DNA of 6,372 bases from Methanocorpusculum sp. (GCA_017622255.1 JAGARL010000268.1:1-6372); one strand, 5' to 3'. Shown: positions 1-5,665, counted from the first letter of the stretch. Notes: generated by a model not told the origin, from the sequence alone. Made by a program: numbers and translations.

Positions 1-677
1 CAGAAGAAGCCGCAGGAGGGTTTGCCGACGGAGATATTTTAGTTCTTGCAGAGTCTCCGCTCGCAACTGCCGAAGGCAGAATTATCCGCTTAAGCGATGT
101 TGTGCCGAGCGCTCGGGCGAATGCTCTCGCACAGGAATATTCGATAGATGTGCGGCTTGCAGAGATTGTGCTTCGGGAAAGCGATGAGATTGTAGGGGGC
201 GTTCCCGGATATCTGCTTGCCCGCCGCGGCAATCTGTTCCTGCCGAATGCAGGAATTGATGAATCGAATGCGCCGGACGGAATGGTCACTCTTCTGCCGG
301 AGAATCCGGATGCAAGTGCGGCAAGAGTCCGCGCGGAGATAAAGGAGCGGTACGGAAAGGATGTTGCGGTTCTGGTTATCGACTCGCGGACGCATGCGAT
401 GCGGCTTGGCGTTTCCGGGGTGGCTATCGGTGTCGCCGGTATTCGCCCTATCACTGATGAGCGCGGAAAAAAGGATTTGTTCGGGCATGAACTGCAGGTA
501 ACGCGCAGAGCTGTCGCAGACGGTCTCGCATCCGCCGCAGAGCTTCTGATGGGAGAAGCGGATGAGTGTACGCCTGCGGTTCTGATTCGCGGATACCAGT
601 ATCAGAAGGCGGAGCAGGAAGAAATCGCCTCTATCGCACCGGAAGAGGATTTATTCCTTGGAATGATGCGGAAATAA
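1..677 (+). CDS. cofE: Coenzyme F420-0:L-glutamate ligase, 3' part
   Basis: CofE adds L-glutamate residues, using GTP, to the lactyl-phosphate side chain of F420-0, giving the polyglutamylated deazaflavin cofactor of methanogenesis. The frame is open from base 3 to the TAA at 675-677, giving 224 residues. The family is about 250 residues long, so only about 25 N-terminal residues lie outside the window. Family landmarks are visible: GDILVLAESPLATAEGRIIRL near the N-terminus, NAGIDESNAPDG (the region of the metal-binding Asp), VLVIDS, then GVAIGVAGIRPITDERGKKD and FGHELQVT, ending in the ADGLASAAELLMGEA helix. An internal GTG at 102 could be taken as a start, but the upstream codons clearly continue the family sequence, so it is not one. 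The downstream neighbour is convergent. The identification is by motif and overall resemblance. Confidence 0.93.
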   Translation, partial: EEAAGGFADGDILVLAESPLATAEGRIIRLSDVVPSARANALAQEYSIDVRLAEIVLRESDEIVGGVPGYLLARRGNLFLPNAGIDESNAPDGMVTLLPENPDASAARVRAEIKERYGKDVAVLVIDSRTHAMRLGVSGVAIGVAGIRPITDERGKKDLFGHELQVTRRAVADGLASAAELLMGEADECTPAVLIRGYQYQKAEQEEIASIAPEEDLFLGMMRK

Positions 678-678
678 T

Positions 679-689
679 CCTCTTTTTAT
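679..689 (+). terminator. T-tract just after cofE
   Basis: A CCTCTTTTTAT sequence starts two bases past the cofE stop. Archaeal RNA polymerase often terminates at short T-runs, so this is a plausible first terminator for the cofE transcript. A similar string (TCCCTTTTTAT, 9 of 11 positions equal) occurs at 962-972, on the other side of the palindromic element. It could therefore also be one side of a target duplication. Confidence 0.4.
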
Positions 690-696
690 GTGAAAG

Positions 697-722
697 AATC
701 CACGAATCATAGCGAATCGCAT
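697..722 (+). repeat. Left terminal inverted repeat of the 697-952 element
   Basis: This 26-base arm begins AATCCACGAATC and ends AATCGCAT. It pairs with 925-952 at 23 of 26 positions, the right arm carrying two extra bases (AC) after AATCCAC. Confidence 0.75.
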
Positions 723-924
723 TCCGTAACCCGAACTCTCACACGTCTTGCAGACGTGTTCGTGGCATTCGCCAGCGTTCGGCGGAATGCTGGTTCGCGC
801 CGCCCGCGCTCACGAACAATGTTATGCGAGCGCCGAAGCGCGAGTCAAGCATCTCGCCGAGCGGTTGCGAGAGCAACACGAGACGCGACGATTAAGTCGC
901 GGCGAAGGGAGCGAGGGGTTCGAG

Positions 925-952
925 ATGCGATTGGCTGAGATTCGTGTGGATT
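925..952 (-). repeat. Right terminal inverted repeat of the 697-952 element
   Basis: Read on the minus strand it begins AATCCACACGAATC and ends AATCGCAT, matching the left arm at 697-722. Bases 925-928 can also join the alternative stem 849-856/921-928, so two folds compete. Confidence 0.75.
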
Positions 953-956
953 GGCG

Positions 957-972
957 GTTTTTCCCTTTTTAT
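957..972 (+). terminator. T-rich terminator after the palindromic element
   Basis: Two T5 runs separated by CCC follow the closing arm of the inverted repeat on the plus strand. A stem followed by oligo-T suits termination of a plus-strand transcript, either cofE read-through or an RNA made from the element itself. No comparable T-run is seen on the minus strand after the aldolase stop at 986-988. Confidence 0.5.
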
Positions 973-985
973 CAGGTATTCTTTT

Positions 986-2011
986 CTACAGCGCTTTCAG
1001 CAGTGCGTCCACATCTTCTTCTGTTGTGCCCCAGCTGGTAACCAGTCTGATTACCGAGCGGTTTTCGTCATACGGACACCAGGTGTAGAAGAAGAACTCC
1101 TTTTCCAGCTCGGCAATCTTTGCATTGTCCATGATGACGAACACCTGATTTGTCTGATGCGGCACCCAGAGTTCGTAGCCTGCTTCGACGATGCCGTTGG
1201 CGAGTTTGATTGCCAGTTCATTTTCGTGTCTGCTTAATGCAAAGTACAGCGAATCCTCACCGCCTGCAAACAGCGCCTTCAGCTGTACGGCAATCAGCCG
1301 TCCTTTTGCAAGAAGTGCTCCCTGACGTTTTATCATGTACCGGAAGCGGTCGTCAAACTTTTCCGGATGAGTGAGAACCAGCGCTTCTCCGAAGAGTGCG
1401 CCAATCTTTGTCCCGCCGATATAGAATGCATCCGCTAAATCCGCAATTTCCTGAATGGTGAGGTCGTTTTCAGGCCAGGTAAGCGCAGTCCCCAGTCTTG
1501 CACCGTCGATGTAGAATGTCAGGTTATGCTTTCTGCAGCAATTGCTTAGAGCCGTCATCTCCGCTTTGGTATATACGCCGCCGTTTTCCGTCGGCTGGGT
1601 GATATAGACCATCTTCGGGATGACAGTGTGTTCATCCTCATGATGCAGCAGTGCGGTTTCGATGTCTTCAGGGCGAAGCTTGCCGTCTTTTGTCGGCATG
1701 GCAAACTGACGATGTCCGGTTGATTCTATAGAGCCTGTTTCATGGACATAGATGTGTCCGGTAGACGGAGTGATGACTCCTTCATAGGGCCTGAGACCTG
1801 CGGATATTGTGGTGGTGTTGCAGGGTGTCCCGCCGACAAAGTAATGCACGTCCGCCTCCGGCTTCCTAATCCATTCCCGAATCAGTTCGGTACATTCGTC
1901 ACTGAAGCGGTCCAAGCCGTATCCGTCGGTGTGCTCGAGATTTGACTCCATGAGCGCCTGTATGACTTTCGGGTGAGCGCCAAGGCTGTAGTCACTTATG
2001 AGGTAAATCAT
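986..2011 (-). CDS. PLP-dependent threonine aldolase family protein (beta-eliminating lyase fold)
   Basis: The 341-residue protein matches the length and order of low-specificity L-threonine aldolases (COG2008), cytosolic fold-type I PLP enzymes that cleave threonine or allo-threonine to glycine and acetaldehyde. Visible features are an N-terminal ISDYSLGAHP (the family's SD-x-x-x-x-x-HP type start), a GGTPCNTTTI cofactor-phosphate loop near 60-69, and GHIYVHETGSIESTGH near 85-100 with the His that stacks on PLP. FYIDGARLGTAL near 167-177 carries the PLP-binding Asp and Arg, and FYIGGTKIGALFGEAL near 197-211 has Lys202 as the expected Schiff-base lysine. The ATG at 2011 is the first start giving the usual N-terminus. 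Its 5' side abuts repeated copies of the next gene's end, and no clear TATA box is visible. Substrate choice within the family is inferred; related beta-eliminating lyases cannot be excluded. Confidence 0.88.
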   Translation of the reverse strand: MIYLISDYSLGAHPKVIQALMESNLEHTDGYGLDRFSDECTELIREWIRKPEADVHYFVGGTPCNTTTISAGLRPYEGVITPSTGHIYVHETGSIESTGHRQFAMPTKDGKLRPEDIETALLHHEDEHTVIPKMVYITQPTENGGVYTKAEMTALSNCCRKHNLTFYIDGARLGTALTWPENDLTIQEIADLADAFYIGGTKIGALFGEALVLTHPEKFDDRFRYMIKRQGALLAKGRLIAVQLKALFAGGEDSLYFALSRHENELAIKLANGIVEAGYELWVPHQTNQVFVIMDNAKIAELEKEFFFYTWCPYDENRSVIRLVTSWGTTEEDVDALLKAL

Positions 2012-2015
2012 GGTA

Positions 2016-2038
2016 TTATCCGCAGTTCTCCTTCGTCC
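2016..2038 (-). repeat. Third, shortest copy of the 3' end of the 2130-2537 gene
   Basis: On the minus strand this 23-base stretch reads Lys-Glu-Asn-Cys-Gly-stop, the same five last residues as the gene ending at 2130. Over the 18 bases from the Lys codon to the stop, 16 match the true gene end. Both differences are synonymous third-position changes (TGC for TGT, AAC for AAT). It directly adjoins the second copy and lies five bases upstream of the aldolase start codon, so its AAGGAG may now lie in that gene's leader. Confidence 0.7.
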
Positions 2039-2083
2039 TCATCCACAATTCTCCTTTGCCCACTTCTTTTCCACCGCCCGTAT
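2039..2083 (-). repeat. Second copy of the 3' end of the 2130-2537 gene
   Basis: On the minus strand it encodes KKWAKENCG and a TGA stop, repeating the C-terminus KKWAKENCG-TAA of the real gene. The last 27 bases match at 26 positions, the only change being in the stop codon. Similarity goes on, with a small indel, to a shared CGTATGC string, where the conserved core of the hairpin element begins. The copies are direct repeats about 91 bases apart. Confidence 0.85.
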
Positions 2084-2126
2084 GCCCGCGACGCCTGGAG
2101 GGCATGCAGCTAACGCTTTAGCCCTC
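2079..2126. repeat. Small hairpin element, copy 1 (19-nt core plus nested hairpin)
   Basis: It starts with the 19-base core CGTATGCCCGCGACGCCTG (2079-2097), which is found identically at 5613-5631. The core is followed by an outer stem GAGGGC (2098-2103) with GCCCTC (2121-2126) enclosing ATGC, a small inner AGC-TAAC-GCT hairpin and TTA. An alternative stem ATGCCC/GGGCAT joins the core to the outer arm and excludes the main stem, so the element could switch between folds. It lies between the real stop of the unknown gene (2130) and a second copy of that gene's end. No ORF or transposase is present, and its function is unknown. Confidence 0.7.
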
Positions 2127-2129
2127 ATA

Positions 2130-2537
2130 TTATCCACAATTCTCCTTTGCCCACTTTTTTGCCGCCTCGTATGCTTTGTCTCCGGAGAACGCCGCACACA
2201 TCTTTTCCCCGTCGAAGACGCCGATTAAAAACATCTTCTTCTCCTTGTCATACCCGAACACCAGCTCTGCAAGTTCCACTTTTTCGATTACAATTCCGCG
2301 AAGAAGAGACGTTGACGGCTGCAGAAGCAGGAGGTCGCTGATGTCAATCTTCGGCTCATAGCCGAACGCATAGATAAATGCCTGCAGTGCATTGGTCAGA
2401 TTCGAGGTGCAGAGCGCATCTCCGGTCTCCTTCGGGAGCTCCCGCATCAGTTCCGCTAAACGGAAATCATCATCTTCCGATGCTTCGTAGAGTTCGTCTG
2501 CAAGAGCTGAGAGTTCAAATTCAGGCATGAGGGGCAT
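2130..2537 (-). CDS. Hypothetical protein, small and acidic
   Basis: I do not recognise this 135-residue protein. It has no signal peptide, membrane segment or metal-binding cluster. The N-terminal half is helical and acidic (ALADELYEASEDDDFRLAELMREL). The C-terminal half reads as two beta strands and a helix: GIVIEKVELAELVFGY, KKMFLIGVFDGEK, then GDKAYEAAKKWAKENCG. The start at 2537 is the first ATG; a second ATG three codons later (2528) is equally possible because neither has a clear ribosome binding site. A leaderless mRNA would fit. It is divergent from the winged-helix/trm56 operon. Its last codons are repeated twice downstream, which argues that the coding end matters or that the end is an insertion target. 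Reading frame and composition support a real gene. Confidence 0.75.
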   Translation of the reverse strand: MPLMPEFELSALADELYEASEDDDFRLAELMRELPKETGDALCTSNLTNALQAFIYAFGYEPKIDISDLLLLQPSTSLLRGIVIEKVELAELVFGYDKEKKMFLIGVFDGEKMCAAFSGDKAYEAAKKWAKENCG

Positions 2538-2560
2538 TTGCTATACTATTGGCGTTTGCT

Positions 2561-2571
2561 GGGTAATACCC
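2561..2571. promoter_or_regulatory. Palindrome GGGTAaTACCC, possible operator over the leftward promoter
   Basis: A perfect 5-bp inverted repeat around one central base sits in the 104-bp divergent spacer. Read leftward, the AT-rich TATTA within it lies about 27-33 bases before the ATG at 2537, the spacing expected for a TATA box of a leaderless archaeal transcript. A protein bound here could block that promoter. No binding protein is known; the adjacent winged-helix gene is one candidate by position only. Confidence 0.35.
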
Positions 2572-2610
2572 TTTAGGATGGGTTTGTCTGTCCTGCTTTG
2601 TCGATTGATT

Positions 2611-2641
2611 CATTATCTTTCAGGCGTATAACTGTTTACGC
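2611..2641 (+). promoter_or_regulatory. Candidate promoter and inverted repeat before the winged-helix gene
   Basis: A TATA-like CATTATCTT (2611-2619) lies 23-31 bases before the ATG at 2642. No Shine-Dalgarno sequence is present, so a leaderless or very short leader is likely. An inverted repeat, GCGTATA (2624-2630) with TTTACGC (2635-2641), pairs at 6 of 7 positions and ends exactly at the start codon, where bound protein would cover the expected initiation site. Confidence 0.35.
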
Positions 2642-2917
2642 ATGAGAGACGAAGACATCGACTGGAAAATTTACCACCTCATCCCGGATGAAGGAAGAGC
2701 CATATCTGAACTTGCAGAACAGACTTGTCTGGATGAGGAAGCTGTCCGTGCTTCGCTTTCCCGCCTCGAAAAATCCCGCCTTGTCATGGTAAGAGGAGAC
2801 CGCGCCTGTCCCTTATCCATTACAGACTTCATCTTCGCAAGCCAGATTGCCAATGCACCGGCTGATGATGACTGCGGAATCTATATTGAAAACGGCGTAA
2901 TCAAAGTGAGAAAATGA
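2642..2917 (+). CDS. Winged-helix DNA-binding domain protein
   Basis: The 91-residue protein is mostly one helix-turn-helix domain: helix DWKIYHLIP near 7-15, then [36 protein letters not shown] near 18-53. There a hydrophobic three-helix pattern is followed by the LVMV-RGD hairpin typical of a wing. The C-terminal 35 residues ([18 protein letters not shown]) form a short strand-turn-strand. Its stop overlaps the trm56 start by four bases (ATGA), and it is the first gene of the operon. It may be a local regulator or an accessory in tRNA or transcription work. The fold call is from pattern only; no subfamily is recognised. ATG at 2642 is the only sensible start. Confidence 0.75.
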   Translation: MRDEDIDWKIYHLIPDEGRAISELAEQTCLDEEAVRASLSRLEKSRLVMVRGDRACPLSITDFIFASQIANAPADDDCGIYIENGVIKVRK

Positions 2918-3462
2918 ATCTGACACCAAAATCCTATATCTTACGCATCGGACACCGCCCGGAACGCGATCAGAGAGTGACCACGCACGTCGGCTTAAGC
3001 ACCAGAGCGCTTGGGGCCTCCGGTATGTATCTCGCAGCAGATGATGCAAAAGTTGCAGACAGCATTGCCGATGTTGCAAAGCGCTTCGGCGGCGACTACT
3101 TCTGCGAAAATGACGTGAAGTGGAAGTCCTGCATCAACCGCTTCAAGAAGGACGGCGGAAAAGTTGTCCACTTAACCATGTACGGCCTTCGTCTGCAGGA
3201 TGTCATCGCAGACATCAGACAGGAAGAGAAGGTCTTAGTTGTTGTCGGTGCAGAAAAAGTCCCGGGAGACTTATACGAACTTGCAGACTACAATGTTGCG
3301 GTTGCAAACCAGCCGCACTCCGAGATTTCTGCCGTCGCACTCTTCCTCGACCACTTATACGAAGGCCGCGAGCTGGAACTTTCCTTCGACAACCCGGAGC
3401 TTGAAGTAATCCCGACCAAGGTCGGCAAACACACCATCAAGCACGAGCAGGAACATGAGTAA
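2914..3462 (+). CDS. trm56: tRNA (cytidine(56)-2'-O)-methyltransferase, aTrm56
   Basis: aTrm56 methylates the 2'-OH of C56 in the T-loop of archaeal tRNAs using S-adenosylmethionine. The 182-residue length fits the family. The N-terminal [20 protein letters not shown] (10-29) followed by TRALGA is the family signature. The C-terminal SPOUT knot region, with the trefoil SAM site, is visible as [18 protein letters not shown] (109-126) followed by [20 protein letters not shown] (127-146). The gene overlaps the winged-helix gene by ATGA and the next gene by 8 bases, so translation is probably coupled. A few extra residues (KHEQEHE) end the protein. Confidence 0.95.
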   Translation: MNLTPKSYILRIGHRPERDQRVTTHVGLSTRALGASGMYLAADDAKVADSIADVAKRFGGDYFCENDVKWKSCINRFKKDGGKVVHLTMYGLRLQDVIADIRQEEKVLVVVGAEKVPGDLYELADYNVAVANQPHSEISAVALFLDHLYEGRELELSFDNPELEVIPTKVGKHTIKHEQEHE

Positions 3463-4531
3463 ATCCGTCCTCGTTGCAGGATTTACTACGCGTCACGTTG
3501 CAGTATCAGCCGCAAAAGCAGGATACACTGTCTATGCGGTGGACCATTTCTGCGATGCAGACTTAACCGCTGTCGTCAAAGACCACATGGCATTTGACGA
3601 ACTTGAAGAACTGCCGTTTGCCATCGAAGAGATGATGTCCCGCCACAATCCGGATTATGTGGTAACCACCTCCGGTGCGGAACTGCTGGATGTACCGAAA
3701 CGTCTCGGCACATCCCCTGCAGCGGCAGAACGCTTTATGGACAAAGGCGAGACGCAGAAGTTCTTTGAGGAAATCGGCATTCCGGTGCCAAAACGCCTCG
3801 AGCGCGGAAACTACCCTGCAATGGCAAAGACGCTTTCCGGCGCGGGAGGCTGGCGCAATGCAGTGGTGCACAGTGAAGCAGAGCTTCTCGAGTGGCTTGA
3901 GTTTGTACAGAACGAACCATTCATGCTGCAGGAGTTCGTGGAAGGAACGCCTGCTTCCGTCTGCTGTCTGGCAACAGGCGGAAAGGCGGTAGCTCTCTGC
4001 ACTAACATGCAGATTCTTCGCGGCGGCGACTTCTGCCCGTACGCATTCTCCGGTTCGATGACTCCCTGTCCGCATCCGATGGCTTCCCGCATGGCAGACA
4101 TCGCAGAAAAAATCGCGGCAGAGTCAGGGTGTGTCGGCTGTATTGGAATCGACTTTGTCTTAACGGACACCGAAGCCTATGCAATCGAGATTAATCCGCG
4201 CTTCCAGGGAACCCTCGAAACGGTCGAAGGAGCACTGGGACTTTCCATCTTCCAGCTGCACTTGGATGCCTGCTTTGGCATTCTGCCGGAAAGACCGGCT
4301 GTGCCGGAAGGTTTTGCCGTCCGCAAAATCCTGACCGCACCGGAAGACATGACGGTCAAAACGGATTTACTCCCGCTTTCAGATATCATAACCGATATCC
4401 CGTATCCGGGAACAACGTTTGAGAAAGGACAGGTTATGTTCTCTGTTCTGGGCAAGGGAGACACCCCGGAAGCAGCGCTTGCTTCACTGGATAAACATAT
4501 TAGTCTTGCCATCCAACATATAAAGGAATGA
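3455..4531 (+). CDS. ATP-grasp superfamily protein, predicted carboligase of unknown substrate
   Basis: The 358-residue protein has the ATP-grasp layout. It opens with a Rossmann-like preATP-grasp part ([23 protein letters not shown], 2-24), then [16 protein letters not shown] (98-113) and the nucleotide-binding region with Lys125 of [17 protein letters not shown] (158-164) is the hinge. GIDFVL (231-236) and [11 protein letters not shown] (245-255) supply Glu245, Asn247 and Arg249, the expected Mg-ATP and phosphate ligands. A beta-rich tail follows from about 290. Such enzymes join a carboxylate to an amine or thiol through an acyl phosphate. It resembles the COG2232-type group of methanogen proteins and more distantly biotin carboxylase, but the substrate cannot be read from the sequence. 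A cofactor role (methanofuran, F420 or similar) is only a guess. It overlaps trm56 by 8 bases and tfe by 4. Confidence 0.85.
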   Translation: MSKSVLVAGFTTRHVAVSAAKAGYTVYAVDHFCDADLTAVVKDHMAFDELEELPFAIEEMMSRHNPDYVVTTSGAELLDVPKRLGTSPAAAERFMDKGETQKFFEEIGIPVPKRLERGNYPAMAKTLSGAGGWRNAVVHSEAELLEWLEFVQNEPFMLQEFVEGTPASVCCLATGGKAVALCTNMQILRGGDFCPYAFSGSMTPCPHPMASRMADIAEKIAAESGCVGCIGIDFVLTDTEAYAIEINPRFQGTLETVEGALGLSIFQLHLDACFGILPERPAVPEGFAVRKILTAPEDMTVKTDLLPLSDIITDIPYPGTTFEKGQVMFSVLGKGDTPEAALASLDKHISLAIQHIKE

Positions 4532-5049
4532 CCGCAATCAAAGAGGAAGACCTCAACAACCCGGCAATTTATCAATATCTCTACAAACTTGTCGGCGATG
4601 AGGGAATGGAACTGATTCGGAGCTGCCCGGAAGAGGAGCACAGCGATGAGGAAATTGCGGAGATTACCGGCATCAACTTAAACTCTGTCCGCCACACACT
4701 CTACAGCTTATATGAGCACCGTCTCGCCGAATACCGCAGAATCACCAACCGCGAGACCGGATGGCTCACCTACCTCTGGGTTCTGAAGATGGAAAATATT
4801 CCGTCCGTCCTTGAAGGAGAGATGCAGACTGTTGTGGAGAAGCTCTCTGCCCGTCTCCGCTATGATGAGAACAATGATTTCTATCAGTGCGGAAACTGCG
4901 GCCTGATGATGACGTTCAATGAGGCAATGTCTCTGAACTTCTCCTGCCCGCAGTGCGGAGATATGCTGGTTCACTTTGATGATGAACTGCTGGTATCTGC
5001 ACTCAGAAACCGTATCGAGAAGATGAAGGCCGCTCTCGCTGAGGAATGA
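4528..5049 (+). CDS. tfe: Transcription initiation factor TFE (archaeal TFIIE alpha)
   Basis: TFE joins the TBP/TFB/RNA polymerase preinitiation complex, stabilises the open bubble and helps at weak promoters. The 173 residues show the family order. An extended winged helix covers about 8-85, with IAEITGINLNSVRHTLYSLYEHRLAEYRR (43-71) as recognition helix and wing region, followed by TGWLTYLWVL. A helical linker and a zinc ribbon follow, with Cys121, Cys124, Cys140 and Cys143 (CGNCG and CPQCG). The C-terminal DDELLVSALRNRIEKM helix completes it. Length and motifs are typical. The start overlaps the ATP-grasp stop (ATGA) and the stop overlaps the HD gene in the same way, so this general factor is translated from the middle of a polycistronic message. 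Confidence 0.96.
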   Translation: MTAIKEEDLNNPAIYQYLYKLVGDEGMELIRSCPEEEHSDEEIAEITGINLNSVRHTLYSLYEHRLAEYRRITNRETGWLTYLWVLKMENIPSVLEGEMQTVVEKLSARLRYDENNDFYQCGNCGLMMTFNEAMSLNFSCPQCGDMLVHFDDELLVSALRNRIEKMKAALAEE

Positions 5050-5528
5050 GCGACCGGTTATCCCAAATTCTTTTTTCCGCCGGCTGTGATGCCGGTGTTG
5101 TTTCCCATTGTAAAAGAACCGCTGAGCTCGCTTCCCGTTACCGCGGAGTCTCTGTTGATTCTGTTCTCGTAGAGGAAGGGGCAATGCTCCATGATTTGGG
5201 CCGCAGTGTAACGCATTCCATCCGGCATGCCGGAGAGGGAGCAGAGCTTTCCCGCAAGCTTGGACTGCGTGATGAAATCACGGAAATCATCCGCTGTCAT
5301 ACAGGGGCAGGACTTTCCGAGGATGACTGCGTTCTCTTAAACCTCGCGCCGGCAAACTGTGTTCCAAAGACGCTGGAGGAAAAAATTGTTGCCCATGCGG
5401 ATAATCTTGCAAAGGGTTCGCGGGAGATTACTATTGAAGAGCGCATGATGCTGATTGCCGGGCAGTCAAAGCGTTCAAAAAAGAATGTTTGGCGTCTCTC
5501 AATGGAGATGGAACTTCTGCGGGATTAA
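5046..5528 (+). CDS. HD-domain phosphohydrolase family protein
   Basis: The 160 residues carry the metal-dependent HD phosphohydrolase pattern: His21 (VVSHCKRTAELA), the His49-Asp50 pair in MLHDLG, His61 in the SIRHAGEGAEL helix, His85 in IIRCHTG, and Asp119 in IVAHADNL. It resembles the small archaeal single-domain HD proteins (TIGR00295 type), whose substrate is unknown; nucleotides or cyclic phosphates are the usual targets of the superfamily. It is the last gene of the operon and overlaps tfe by ATGA. The TAA at 5526-5528 is followed within two bases by the relic copy of the HMG-CoA reductase end, so no dedicated T-run terminator is visible. Confidence 0.88.
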   Translation: MSDRLSQILFSAGCDAGVVSHCKRTAELASRYRGVSVDSVLVEEGAMLHDLGRSVTHSIRHAGEGAELSRKLGLRDEITEIIRCHTGAGLSEDDCVLLNLAPANCVPKTLEEKIVAHADNLAKGSREITIEERMMLIAGQSKRSKKNVWRLSMEMELLRD

Positions 5529-5529
5529 C

Positions 5530-5562
5530 TTATCCGCGTCCAAGCTCTTTATGTGCCTCGCC
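5530..5562 (-). pseudogene. Second copy of the HMG-CoA reductase 3' end (11 codons with stop)
   Basis: On the minus strand this reads GEAHKELGRG and a TAA stop, against GKAHKELGRG-TAA at the real gene end (5666-5698). Over these 33 bases 27 match. Of the six differences, five are synonymous (Gly, two in Arg, Glu, Lys) and one changes Lys to Glu. The catalytic His codon is kept. This looks like a coding sequence that evolved under selection before becoming detached, not a random duplication. It is separated from the true end by the hairpin element, 136 bases start to start. Confidence 0.85.
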
Positions 5563-5567
5563 CGTAC

Positions 5568-5608
5568 ACACGTCTTTCAGCCGTGTTCATGCTTTGAGCT
5601 TTTGGCTC
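5568..5608. repeat. Two hairpins beside hairpin element copy 2
   Basis: Stem ACACG (5568-5572) with CGTGT (5582-5586) and stem GAGC (5596-5599) with GCTC (5605-5608) lie between the relic gene end and the 19-base core. The first resembles the 741-759 hairpin of the big palindromic element: ACACGTCTT, one variable base, CAG, one variable base, then CGTGTTC. This suggests the intergenic elements share modules. Either hairpin could also help end the convergent transcripts. Confidence 0.5.
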
Positions 5609-5612
5609 TCAG

Positions 5613-5664
5613 CGTATGCCCGCGACGCCTGTGGAGCATGCGGCGGTGTGCCGCCTTAGCTCCA
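5613..5664. repeat. Small hairpin element, copy 2 (19-nt core plus nested hairpin)
   Basis: The core at 5613-5631 is identical to 2079-2097. It is followed by outer stem TGGAGC (5632-5637) with GCTCCA (5659-5664), enclosing ATGC, an inner stem GGCGG-TGTG-CCGCC (5642-5655) and TTA. Compared with copy 1, both stems have different bases but still pair, while the core, the ATGC and the TTA are unchanged. That is the sign of a conserved structure. It ends one base before the stop codon of the HMG-CoA reductase gene, in the same orientation relative to its gene as copy 1. Confidence 0.75.
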
Positions 5665-5665
5665 G

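Larger units (their letters stand above)
697..952. repeat. Palindromic element with terminal inverted repeats (MITE-like or structured RNA)
   Basis: This 256-bp block fills the convergent gap between cofE and the aldolase gene and has no credible gene. Its ends are inverted repeats: 697-722 matches the reverse complement of 925-952 at 23 of 26 aligned bases, with a 2-base insertion on the right. Inside lie several hairpins: 741-747 with 753-759 (7 bp); 765-770 with 785-790 (6 bp, extendable with a bulge); 758-764 with 811-817 (7 bp, overlapping the first); 830-833 with 838-841; 849-856 with 921-928 (8 bp, perfect); 864-868 with 873-877 closing a GAGA tetraloop; and 884-889 with 896-901 (6 bp). 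Open frames here give Arg-rich low-complexity peptides without family features. It may be a non-autonomous mobile element or a non-coding RNA read from the plus strand, since a T-rich stretch follows it. It does not look like SRP RNA or RNase P RNA. Confidence 0.7.

Noticed and set aside
697..952. Possible SRP RNA or RNase P RNA, as both are large and structured
   Set aside because: The conserved SRP helix-8 sequence and the conserved RNase P core strings are not visible, so neither assignment is supported.
690..1041. Open frames on the plus strand over the palindromic element
   Set aside because: They give Arg/Ser-rich low-complexity peptides caused by the repeats, lack a ribosome binding site, and the longer one runs into the opposite-strand aldolase gene.
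2016..2173. CRISPR-like array from repeated gene-end segments
   Set aside because: The units differ in length, have no regular spacers, and are explained as copies of a coding 3' end.
2010..2361. Plus-strand open frames across the hairpin element and the unknown gene
   Set aside because: They are shadows of the minus-strand gene and the intergenic repeats and show no protein family features.
5530..5665. Insertion sequence between the HD gene and HMG-CoA reductase
   Set aside because: At about 136 bases there is no room for a transposase, and no terminal inverted repeats bound it; the hairpin element plus gene-end copy describes it better.
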